Shown here piece by piece: positions 1-5,732 of a DNA stretch of 5,830 nt (within the stretch, counting starts at the first letter, position 1; every line of letters starts with the position of its first letter). Under the pieces are notes generated by a model. That model ran no database searches, had not been told where the DNA came from, and saw only the letters and a list, made by a program, of their open reading frames with translations. Source of the DNA: Treponema sp. (GTDB lineage: Bacteria; Spirochaetota; Spirochaetia; Treponematales; Breznakiellaceae); assembly GCA_031274565.1 (NCBI GenBank), contig JAISPY010000219.1, positions 1 to 5,830 on the forward strand, written 5' to 3'. The position numbers and the translations under genes are program-made.

Positions 1-119
1 ACTAAAAATTTCTTTCAGCACCTCTTATTCTAAACATGGGGCTGCTACAACATTTGGCATCACATACGTGTATTTTCCCAAGCACCTGGTCTCCACAGAA
101 AATACTCTTTATCACCCAT

Positions 120-135
120 CCGAGGGAGGCCTCGG
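120..135. other. GC-rich hairpin CCGAGG-GAGG-CCTCGG
   Basis: This is a perfect 6-bp inverted repeat with a 4-nt loop in an otherwise AT-leaning intergenic region. It is not directly followed by a T tract; the first run of five Ts begins 19 nt after the stem. It could be part of a compound terminator for a gene left of the window, or a structural element in a leader. The sequence alone does not decide between them. Confidence 0.4.
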
Positions 136-138
136 TGC

Positions 139-159
139 GGTGAATTGGCTCACGTTTTT
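139..159 (+). promoter_or_regulatory. GTGA-N6-TCAC dyad with following T run (Crp-like site or weak terminator)
   Basis: The bases GGTGA-ATTGGC-TCACG carry the exact core half-sites and 6-nt spacing of a Crp/Fnr-superfamily (CRP-type) operator, GTGA-N6-TCAC. Immediately after it are five Ts (155-159), so the same dyad can also be read as a weak terminator: 4 bp, or 5 bp with one bulged base. It lies about 170 bp upstream of the candidate -10 box of the kinase, which is far for class I activation. Both readings are inference. Confidence 0.3.
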
Positions 160-293
160 GGGTAACCAAAGTGAAAAAACCGCCACCGCAAGCCAATGCA
201 GAGGCAAAAAATTACCCGCTGGTTGCATATTTTATGAGAATTTCTTGTCTACACTTCTCAGTCTCTCTAAAAGTAAAATTGCTGTTACAGGAT

Positions 294-316
294 ACAAGGG
301 TCTACTATTTCCTTGT
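294..316. promoter_or_regulatory. 6-bp dyad over the -35 region of the kinase promoter (candidate operator)
   Basis: ACAAGG (294-299) and CCTTGT (311-316) form a perfect inverted repeat with 11 nt between the arms. Its centre is near 305, where the -35 hexamer of the promoter with -10 box at 326-331 should lie. That -35 hexamer is very poor, as expected of a promoter needing an activator, or one whose -35 is covered by a regulator. The regulator is unknown; a sugar-responsive factor is a reasonable guess from the neighbouring kinase and araA relic. Confidence 0.3.
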
Positions 317-325
317 TCGGTAGGG

Positions 326-331
326 TATAAT
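326..331 (+). promoter_or_regulatory. Consensus -10 box (TATAAT) for the kinase operon
   Basis: A perfect TATAAT hexamer lies 44 bp before the kinase start codon. No good TTGACA-like hexamer exists at 15-19 bp spacing (the 17-bp position, 303-308, reads TACTAT), so the promoter rests on the -10 alone or on an activator. Transcription would start near 338 and give a leader of about 38 nt. Confidence 0.5.
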
Positions 332-361
332 TTTTCCTTCTCTTTCACACAAAAAAAGATT

Positions 362-367
362 AGGGGA
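362..367 (+). promoter_or_regulatory. Ribosome-binding site of the kinase gene (AGGGGA)
   Basis: This purine-rich Shine-Dalgarno sequence ends 8 nt before the ATG at 376. It supports that start codon, which is also the first in-frame start after the in-frame TAG at 361-363. Confidence 0.7.
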
Positions 368-375
368 AACGTTTT

Positions 376-1995
376 ATGGATACCAAAGAAGCAATTATCA
401 CCGGTAATACCAGCCTGGGTATTGAACTGGGCTCTACCCGGATCAAGGCCGTATTGATTGATGACAGGTTTTTGCCTGTTGCCTCAGGCAGCTATGATTG
501 GGAAAACCAGCTTGAAGACGGAGTTTGGACCTATTCCCTTGAGGATGTCTGGGCCGGACTGCAAAGCAGCTTCCGGCAGCTTGCGGAGACCGTACTGAGC
601 CGGTATGGCACGCCCCTGGTTACGGTGGGAGCCATCGGCATTTCCGCCATGATGCACGGGTATCTGGCCTTCGGCGAAGAGGGCCCCCAAAGCCGGCGGG
701 ACGGACTTTTGGTCCCCTTCCGCACCTGGCGGAATACCATGACCGAACAGGCCGCCGCGGAACTGACCGGAACATTCGCCTTCAATATTCCCCAGCGCTG
801 GAGCATCGCCCACCTGTATCAGGCGATCCTGAACAGGGAGCCCCATGTAAAGGATATAACCTTTTTAACCACCCTGGCGGGGTATGTGCATTGGAAGCTC
901 TCAGGCAAAAAAGTCCTGGGTGTGGGGGACGGATCAGGCATGTTCCCCATCGACAGCGGAACAAACAATTACAACGAGCGGATGCTGGAGCAGTTTAACG
1001 CCTTAGTTGAGGGCGCCGCATTCGGATGGAAGCTCCGGGATATACTGCCCACCATTCTCAATGCCGGAGAAGACGCGGGAACCCTTACGGAAGCAGGGGC
1101 CCGGCTGCTCGATCCCACCGGCCGCTTGAAGCCGGGCATTCCCCTCTGTCCGCCCGAAGGGGACGCGGGAACCGGCATGGTGGCAACCAACAGCGTGGCG
1201 GAGCGTACCGGCAATATTTCCGCAGGTACATCGGTATTCGCCATGGTGGTGCTGGAAAAGGATCTGTCCAGGGTGTATCCGGAAATTGATATGGTTACAA
1301 CTCCCACGGGAAAGCCCGTGGCCATGGTTCACTGCAATAACGGTACCTCCGATCTTGATGCGTGGGTTAGGATGTTCGGGGAAGTGCTAGGGCTTTTCGG
1401 GCAGGAAATTGAAAAACCCGCCCTGTACGACGCCTTGTACTACAAGGCCGTGGAAGGGGAAAGCGACTGTGGGGGCCTTTTGTCCTATAACTACTATGCC
1501 GGAGAACCCATTACCGGTATTGAGCAGGGCCGCCCCCTCTTGGTGCGTACCCCCGGCAGCCGCTTGAACCTGGCAAACTTTATGCGGACCCTGCTCTATG
1601 CAACTATGGGGACCCTCAAGCTTGGCATGGACCTACTTACCGAACAGGAGCAGGTCCGCCTTGACCGGCTGCTGGGCCACGGGGGGCTTTTCAAAACCGG
1701 CGGTGTGGGCCAAAGGCTGGTGGCGGCGGCGTTGGAAGTACCGGTTGCGGTAATGGACGGAGCCGGCGAGGGTGGAGCCTGGGGAATCGCCCTGCTTGCG
1801 GCATACCGGCACGTCCGCGCTGCCGGTCAGGCAGAAAAAGAAAGCCTTGAAACCTTTCTGCAAAAAAATGTGTTTTCCGGGCAGACTGGGACAAGGCTGG
1901 AACCGGATCCCAAAGATGCGGCAGGTTTTAAGGCATTCATGGAACGCTATACCGCGGGGCTTGAAATTGAGCGGGCCGCAGTTAAGTGTCTATAA
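376..1995 (+). CDS. FGGY-family carbohydrate kinase (probable ribulokinase/xylulokinase-type, ara-operon kinase)
   Basis: This is a cytoplasmic ATP-dependent sugar kinase that would phosphorylate a ketopentose or similar sugar entering the pentose phosphate pathway. The 539-residue protein is full length for the family. The N-terminal FGGY domain (about 12-258) begins with the phosphate-binding strand LGIELGSTRIK, with Glu17 where many relatives have Asp. It carries a Met93-His94-Gly95 substrate-site motif like that of xylulokinases, and RTWRN at 116-120. The C-terminal domain (about 265-475) starts at PPEGDAGTG, whose Asp263 fits the catalytic base. It continues with AGTS (283-286), the nucleotide-site segment GGLFKTGGVGQ (436-446) and GGAWG (466-470). 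The ATG has a good Shine-Dalgarno sequence and follows an in-frame stop. An araA relic 10 nt downstream with its own ribosome-binding site suggests L-ribulose as substrate, but the sequence is unlike classical E. coli AraB (no WKD-type substrate motif), so substrate is inferred from context only. No frameshift or missing core motif is seen. Confidence 0.93.
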   Translation: MDTKEAIITGNTSLGIELGSTRIKAVLIDDRFLPVASGSYDWENQLEDGVWTYSLEDVWAGLQSSFRQLAETVLSRYGTPLVTVGAIGISAMMHGYLAFGEEGPQSRRDGLLVPFRTWRNTMTEQAAAELTGTFAFNIPQRWSIAHLYQAILNREPHVKDITFLTTLAGYVHWKLSGKKVLGVGDGSGMFPIDSGTNNYNERMLEQFNALVEGAAFGWKLRDILPTILNAGEDAGTLTEAGARLLDPTGRLKPGIPLCPPEGDAGTGMVATNSVAERTGNISAGTSVFAMVVLEKDLSRVYPEIDMVTTPTGKPVAMVHCNNGTSDLDAWVRMFGEVLGLFGQEIEKPALYDALYYKAVEGESDCGGLLSYNYYAGEPITGIEQGRPLLVRTPGSRLNLANFMRTLLYATMGTLKLGMDLLTEQEQVRLDRLLGHGGLFKTGGVGQRLVAAALEVPVAVMDGAGEGGAWGIALLAAYRHVRAAGQAEKESLETFLQKNVFSGQTGTRLEPDPKDAAGFKAFMERYTAGLEIERAAVKCL

Positions 1996-2005
1996 GGAAC
2001 AAAAA

Positions 2006-2127
2006 ATGATCGATCTGAAAACCTTTGAATTGTGGTTTATGTTCGGCAATCAGGACCTTACGGCGAAGAAACCCTGAAAGAAGTCGCTGAAGCCCGTACC
2101 ATGGCGGATGAACTGGATAAAGACCCG
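2006..2127 (+). pseudogene. araA: araA (L-arabinose isomerase) relic: frameshifted and truncated N-terminus
   Basis: The AAGGA at 1994-1998 and ATG at 2006 open a frame reading MIDLKTFELWFMFGNQDL, which matches the conserved AraA start (E. coli has YEVWFVIGSQHLYGPETL). At 2059 the expected continuation Tyr-Gly-Glu-Glu-Thr-Leu-Lys-Glu-Val-Ala-Glu moves to another frame: one T appears lost (CTTAC for CTTTAC). The original frame ends at a TGA at 2075-2077. Similarity continues in the new frame to about Asp-Lys-Asp-Pro (2127) and is then lost; that frame stops at 2232. AraA is normally about 500 residues, so over 90 per cent is missing and both active-site regions are absent. The relic directly follows the kinase, the expected place in an araBA operon. 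It cannot encode a working isomerase. The match is from memory of the family, not an alignment. Confidence 0.8.
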
Positions 2128-2153
2128 GCTCATTCCATGCAGGGGTATGGCCC

Positions 2154-2188
2154 GCGGAGGGGCTCCCGAATGAACGGACGCCCTCCGC
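2154..2188. repeat. 8-bp inverted repeat behind the araA relic; GC-rich motif shared with the 5604-5623 terminator
   Basis: GCGGAGGG (2154-2161) and CCCTCCGC (2181-2188) are perfect inverted copies with a 19-nt loop. No T tract follows, so it is not a typical intrinsic terminator. The first 15 bases (2154-2168) differ at only two positions from 5606-5620 in the terminator after the Maf gene. This may be a degraded terminator or a copy of a dispersed GC-rich palindromic element. The surrounding bases 2128-2249 show no recognisable coding similarity in any frame. Confidence 0.45.
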
Positions 2189-2249
2189 ATTCCCGGAAGG
2201 GGGATCTGCAGGTATCCTGGGTACTGCCCTGAAGCGTCAAGGCGAGTCA

Positions 2250-2278
2250 TTGACGGGTTCCCACGGATCTGGTATGCT
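2250..2278 (+). promoter_or_regulatory. Sigma70-type promoter for the rotamase-Maf unit
   Basis: The -35 hexamer TTGACG (2250-2255, five of six matches to consensus) is followed after exactly 17 bp by a -10 hexamer TATGCT (2273-2278, four of six). The TG at 2270-2271 gives an extended -10 (TGG before the hexamer). Transcription would start near 2285, beside the perfect 10-bp palindrome CCTAATTAGG (2287-2296), a possible operator, leaving a leader of about 47 nt. It lies downstream of the araA relic and before the rotamase, so it probably makes that unit independent of the sugar operon. Confidence 0.6.
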
Positions 2279-2331
2279 GACTAAATCCTAATTAGGTATA
2301 CATTCCATTATGGTGAGAGGTATGAAACTCC

Positions 2332-3873
2332 ATGGCTTCCAAAGATAAAAAAACGGTTCTTTCCCCAAGCTCCCCGGATGCTTCCGCCCTATCCGAGTTG
2401 CAACGTCGCTTTAAGGCCCATCCGGTTCTTTTCATCGGAACCATCATCGTGTTGGTTATCGTTATCGTGGCCTTCGTGTTTGTCCCCGCGTTTGTTCCCA
2501 GCGTCAGCGGGGCAGGGGTCGATCTCAGCTTCGGTTCGTATAATACCATTCCCCTTACCTATGTACCGGGGAATTATTTCTCCCAGATTCGGGACATGAT
2601 AGCCCGCTACCGGCAGGCTTCTGATACGGACGCTACCAATTACCTCGCCAATTACCAGATTTGGCGGGAGGCTTTTGAGGAAACAGTGATCCATACGGGT
2701 ATCCTCGATGAGCTGAAGCAGGCAGGCTACGCAGTCCCCGCGCAGGTGGTAGACCGGGAAGTGGCCCAACTGCCTCAGTTCCAGGAAGGGGGACGATTCT
2801 CCACCACTAAATATCGCGCCCTGGATACGGCGTCCCGGATGGCCCTGTGGCGGCAGGTCCAGGAGAGCATCGCCAAAGATACGTACCTGAATGATATGGA
2901 GGGCTTACCGCCACCCGCTCAAGAAAGCGCGTTTATCAGCGCTATGGCCTCCCCGAAGCGGAGCTTTGCTATGGCGGTGTTTCCCTTACGGGGCTATCCA
3001 GAAGAGGAAATCAGCGCCTATGCCGCAGGTAATGGGGCCCTGTTTCGGGTTATCCATCTCTCCCGGATCACCATCACCTCCAATGAGCGGGAAGCCCAGC
3101 AGGTCCACAACTCGGTTACGGAGGGGAGCAGTACCTTTGAGGATGCCGCCCGGACGTACTCCCAGGATGCCTATGCTGAACGGGGCGGGGATATGGGGGT
3201 TATCCTGGCCTATGAGCTTACGTCGGAAGTGCCTGATCAGGCGGCACGGGAATCCCTTATCACCCTTGCCCAGGGTGAACTGAGCCCCGTGGTGCAAGTA
3301 CCCTCGGGATGGGCCTTTTTTCGATCTGAAGCCGCCTCTTACCCTGCGGATATCACCGACGCCACGTTATTGGAGAAAATCCGGAGCTATATCATGGAGT
3401 TTGAACGGGGCCGGGTGGAAGACTTCTTTTTTAAAGCGGCTGAATCCTTTATAAGTGCGGTTACAGAGGTAGGTTTTGAGGATGCCCTTATCCAAAAAGG
3501 CCTGCTGGAACGGACCTTTGGTCCCCTCCCCATCAACTACGGAGACTCGCCGATCTTTACCAGCCTTTCGGCTTTTTCCGTACCGGAACTTTCCGGGGCC
3601 GGATCCAACGAGAACTTTTGGCAGACCGCCTTCTCTACTCCGGTGCATACTCCCTCCCAACCCCTGGTGCTCGGAGATACGGTAGCGGTGCTCTATCCTA
3701 CGGAAGAGCTTGCGGAAGAGGAAACCAGCGCTGAGTATATCGGAACCGCCTATGCTTCCTATTGGATGAGTTCCTTTATCAATCAGAACCTGCGGGCTTA
3801 TTTTCTTACCAATCCGAAACTGGATGACCGTTTTTTTGACGGGTATTTTAAGTACATCCAGCCGCTGAATTAG
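2332..3873 (+). CDS. Membrane-anchored SurA/PpiC-like periplasmic peptidyl-prolyl isomerase or chaperone
   Basis: Likely a periplasmic folding factor for exported proteins, arranged like PpiD or SurA. The 513-residue protein has a short basic cytoplasmic N-terminus (RRFK at 25-28), one hydrophobic segment at about 32-51 without a cleavage or lipobox motif, and a long periplasmic part. Residues about 70-200 are helical and resemble the SurA N-terminal chaperone region. Residues about 237-332 form a parvulin-type rotamase domain: FRVIHLSRI at 238-246 (the usual 'VRHILV' strand), a Glu/Ala-rich helix, the GGDMG signature at 285-289, and SGWAFFR at 325-331. Active parvulins normally have GxHIIK in that last segment; the His is absent, so catalysis may be weak or lost. 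The ATG is the first after an in-frame TGA (2323-2325); GAGAGG at 2315-2320 is a slightly distant ribosome-binding site. The Maf gene follows after 9 nt, implying one operon. Confidence 0.85.
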   Translation: MASKDKKTVLSPSSPDASALSELQRRFKAHPVLFIGTIIVLVIVIVAFVFVPAFVPSVSGAGVDLSFGSYNTIPLTYVPGNYFSQIRDMIARYRQASDTDATNYLANYQIWREAFEETVIHTGILDELKQAGYAVPAQVVDREVAQLPQFQEGGRFSTTKYRALDTASRMALWRQVQESIAKDTYLNDMEGLPPPAQESAFISAMASPKRSFAMAVFPLRGYPEEEISAYAAGNGALFRVIHLSRITITSNEREAQQVHNSVTEGSSTFEDAARTYSQDAYAERGGDMGVILAYELTSEVPDQAARESLITLAQGELSPVVQVPSGWAFFRSEAASYPADITDATLLEKIRSYIMEFERGRVEDFFFKAAESFISAVTEVGFEDALIQKGLLERTFGPLPINYGDSPIFTSLSAFSVPELSGAGSNENFWQTAFSTPVHTPSQPLVLGDTVAVLYPTEELAEEETSAEYIGTAYASYWMSSFINQNLRAYFLTNPKLDDRFFDGYFKYIQPLN

Positions 3874-3882
3874 AACCACCCC

Positions 3883-5553
3883 ATGCCCGATGAACTACTG
3901 CGGCACTATACGGCCCGCCGGGGGCTTTCGGTTTGCTATAAAGGGAAGACCCTCCTTTCGCTGATAGATCCGATTGCCCACGGGGAACGGGTGGTGAAGG
4001 CGGTTCCCCTGGAAGAGGGGACCCTCTATTTCTGTCCCTCTCCCATATATGGGTACGGTCTTGCGTGGATGCTGAGTCATTTACGGCCTGATTCGGCGAT
4101 CCTCTGTGTGGAGTTGGATCAAAAGCTCCTGGCCTTATCTATCAATGCCCTGGGGGACTTACTGGAAACCTATCCTGCCCTGGGCCTGGTAAGTTCCGGT
4201 GATCCTGCCCGGGTCTGCGCCTGGGTACGGAACACCTGGGGAAGCCGCCGGTTCCGCCGGCTGAAAATCCTCCGCTTGTCCGGAGGCTGGCAATTATGCC
4301 CCGACCTCTATGCAAACCTGGCAGAGGCGCTCCATCGGGATATCGCCCTTGACTGGGGAAACGCCATGACCCTGATGAAGCTTGGCCGCCGGTATATCCG
4401 GAATGCCCTCCGCAACCTGGCCCTTATTCCCAAGGCCCCTTCCCTGAGGGAGTGTACCCTGGGCGCCGCTCCAGCGCTGGTCTTAGGGGCAGGTCCTTCC
4501 CTGGATGAGGTCCTGGAAGGGCTGGCGCGTTTCTGGGGCGCGGCCCTGGCGAAACCGGTAAGACCCTTCACCATAACCGCGGTGGATACCTGTCTCCCTT
4601 CCTTACAGGACCGGCATATCAAACCGGATCTGGTCGTGGTCTTGGAAAGTCAGCAGAAGAACCTCCAGGACTTTATCGGCCTTGGTTCGTGGGACATCCC
4701 CCTGGCCATGGACCTCTCCGCGCTTCCTGCCACCGGGGAAGTCCTGGGAGCCTATCCCCGGCTCTTTGCCACCCCGTGGACGCCGCTGCGCTTGTTCACC
4801 CGGCTTGCGGCGGCGGGACTGTTTCCAGAAACCTTCCCGCCCTTGGGTTCAGTGGGACTCACGGCAGTAGCCCTCGTCCAACGCCTTTCTACCGGACCTA
4901 TCATCACCGCAGGTTTGGATTTTGCCTTTACCCTGGATAGGTTCCATGCCCGATCCGCCCCGAGCCATCGGGAAGAACTGCAGCGGCAAACCCGTTTTAG
5001 GAGTCTCCTCAATGGGGAGGCCGCATTCCGTCCAGGTACGTACATCGTCCGTTCAAAATCAGGGCTATTCCAACGGAGTAACCCGGTGATGCAAACCTAC
5101 CGGGACCTCTTTGAACAGGAATTTGCCGGAGAAGCGCGGATCCATGATATTATCGGCATGGGCCTGCCCCTGGGACTGCAGAGCCTGTCCTTGAAAGCAG
5201 CCTTAGCCGTTTTGGGGAGCGGTTCTCCGGGGCGGAACGAAGCGGCACGGTTCCCTGAACCTGGACGGACAAACCCGGCAAGGACTGCGGCGGTGGAAGC
5301 CTTCATCCGCCGGGAACGGGATGCCCTTGGTATGCTCCAGGACCTCCTCACCGGAACCATATCCGGATCTCCCCAGACCCTGGAGACCCTGCTGGACGAA
5401 GGGGATTACCTGTGGGCCCACTTTCCTGACTGTGCCGGAGCAGGGGGCCGCCGTCCTTCCGGGACGGATCGTTCCTTTTTGAACCGAGTGCGTATAGAGA
5501 TCGACCCGATGCTCCAGCTCTTTGACCTGACCTTGCGAGAACTGCACGGTTAA
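3883..5553 (+). CDS. DUF115 / Maf-type protein (motility accessory factor family, 6-hydroxymethylpterin pyrophosphokinase MptE-like fold)
   Basis: This cytoplasmic protein of 556 residues belongs to the family that includes the Maf flagellin-glycosylation factors of Campylobacter and Helicobacter. The N-terminal part has a Rossmann-like segment with GYG at 57-59 and an acidic strand end at Glu77. The DUF115 core follows at about 195-350: PALVLGAGPSLDE (197-209) with its glycine loop, TAVDTCLPSL (232-241), IKPDLVVVLESQ (246-257) and ITAGLDFAFT (341-350). Residues about 450-556 form a helical C-terminal extension of unknown role. No signal peptide or membrane segment is seen. It likely transfers or handles a nonulosonic-acid-type sugar for flagellin; spirochaete flagellins, for example of Treponema denticola, are known to be glycosylated. 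Substrate and target are inference. The start follows the upstream stop by 9 nt, has no clear Shine-Dalgarno sequence and shares its frame, so translation probably depends on coupling to the rotamase gene. Confidence 0.82.
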   Translation: MPDELLRHYTARRGLSVCYKGKTLLSLIDPIAHGERVVKAVPLEEGTLYFCPSPIYGYGLAWMLSHLRPDSAILCVELDQKLLALSINALGDLLETYPALGLVSSGDPARVCAWVRNTWGSRRFRRLKILRLSGGWQLCPDLYANLAEALHRDIALDWGNAMTLMKLGRRYIRNALRNLALIPKAPSLRECTLGAAPALVLGAGPSLDEVLEGLARFWGAALAKPVRPFTITAVDTCLPSLQDRHIKPDLVVVLESQQKNLQDFIGLGSWDIPLAMDLSALPATGEVLGAYPRLFATPWTPLRLFTRLAAAGLFPETFPPLGSVGLTAVALVQRLSTGPIITAGLDFAFTLDRFHARSAPSHREELQRQTRFRSLLNGEAAFRPGTYIVRSKSGLFQRSNPVMQTYRDLFEQEFAGEARIHDIIGMGLPLGLQSLSLKAALAVLGSGSPGRNEAARFPEPGRTNPARTAAVEAFIRRERDALGMLQDLLTGTISGSPQTLETLLDEGDYLWAHFPDCAGAGGRRPSGTDRSFLNRVRIEIDPMLQLFDLTLRELHG

Positions 5554-5603
5554 ACCCGCTGTCCAGCCCAGGCAGATGGCACGAGCAGGATAGGCCCGTC
5601 GGT

Positions 5604-5634
5604 CTGCGGGAGGGCTCCCGCAGCTCCCCTTTTT
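5604..5634 (+). terminator. Rho-independent terminator after the Maf gene
   Basis: CTGCGGGAG (5604-5612) and CTCCCGCAG (5615-5623) form a perfect 9-bp GC-rich inverted repeat, followed six bases later by five Ts (5630-5634). It lies 50 nt after the Maf stop codon and plausibly ends the rotamase-Maf transcript. The gap between stem and T tract is a little longer than ideal. Confidence 0.75.
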
Positions 5635-5732
5635 ATGTAAGGAGGTTAAGCGCACAAAATCGCCGCCTTGAATCGAGAAAACCTGGGATCGGAAACAGGG
5701 GAGTCCGTCCAAATCGCGGTGGGGACTGCCGC
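5635..5732. other. Unexplained spacer between terminator and nuclease relic
   Basis: No intact gene is supported. AAGGAGG at 5639-5645 looks like a strong plus-strand Shine-Dalgarno sequence. The first in-frame codon that could use it, TTG at 5668, is too far away (22 nt) and gives only a 41-residue product ending at a TAG, of no recognised family. A 36-codon minus-strand frame (5756 down to 5646) lacks a ribosome-binding site. The stretch may be the remains of a gene start or of a dispersed intergenic repeat. Confidence 0.35.

Larger units (their letters stand above)
1..375. other. Intergenic region upstream of the sugar kinase
   Basis: No convincing gene is visible here. One plus-strand frame is open from base 2 to 457, but it has no ribosome-binding site, runs into the kinase in another frame and gives a low-complexity product of no recognised family. 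A 64-codon minus-strand frame at 2-196 is equally unsupported. The stretch is visibly richer in A and T than the flanking coding DNA. It contains a GC-rich hairpin (120-135), a GTGA-N6-TCAC dyad followed by five Ts (140-159), a 6-bp dyad (294-316) and a consensus -10 box (326-331). These suit an upstream regulatory region for the kinase, possibly plus the 3' end signals of a gene left of the window. Confidence 0.6.

Noticed and set aside
2..196. 64-codon minus-strand open frame at the left edge
   Set aside because: Cysteine-rich product of no recognised family, no supporting start signal, and the region carries hairpins typical of non-coding DNA.
406..423. Inverted repeat AATACC-N6-GGTATT at the start of the kinase gene
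   Set aside because: Lies inside coding sequence for conserved residues leading into the phosphate-binding strand; short enough to arise by chance.
68..457. 129-codon plus-strand open frame upstream of and overlapping the kinase
   Set aside because: No ribosome-binding site, overlaps a well-supported gene start by 82 bases in another frame, low-complexity product with no recognised family.
2057..2077. Programmed frameshift in araA
   Set aside because: No slippery heptamer is visible at the shift (GAC CTT ACG), and more than 90 per cent of the isomerase is missing downstream, so decay is the simpler reading.
5203..5712. 169-codon minus-strand frame over the end of the Maf gene
   Set aside because: Lies mostly antisense to a well-supported gene and crosses its terminator; typical GC-rich shadow frame.
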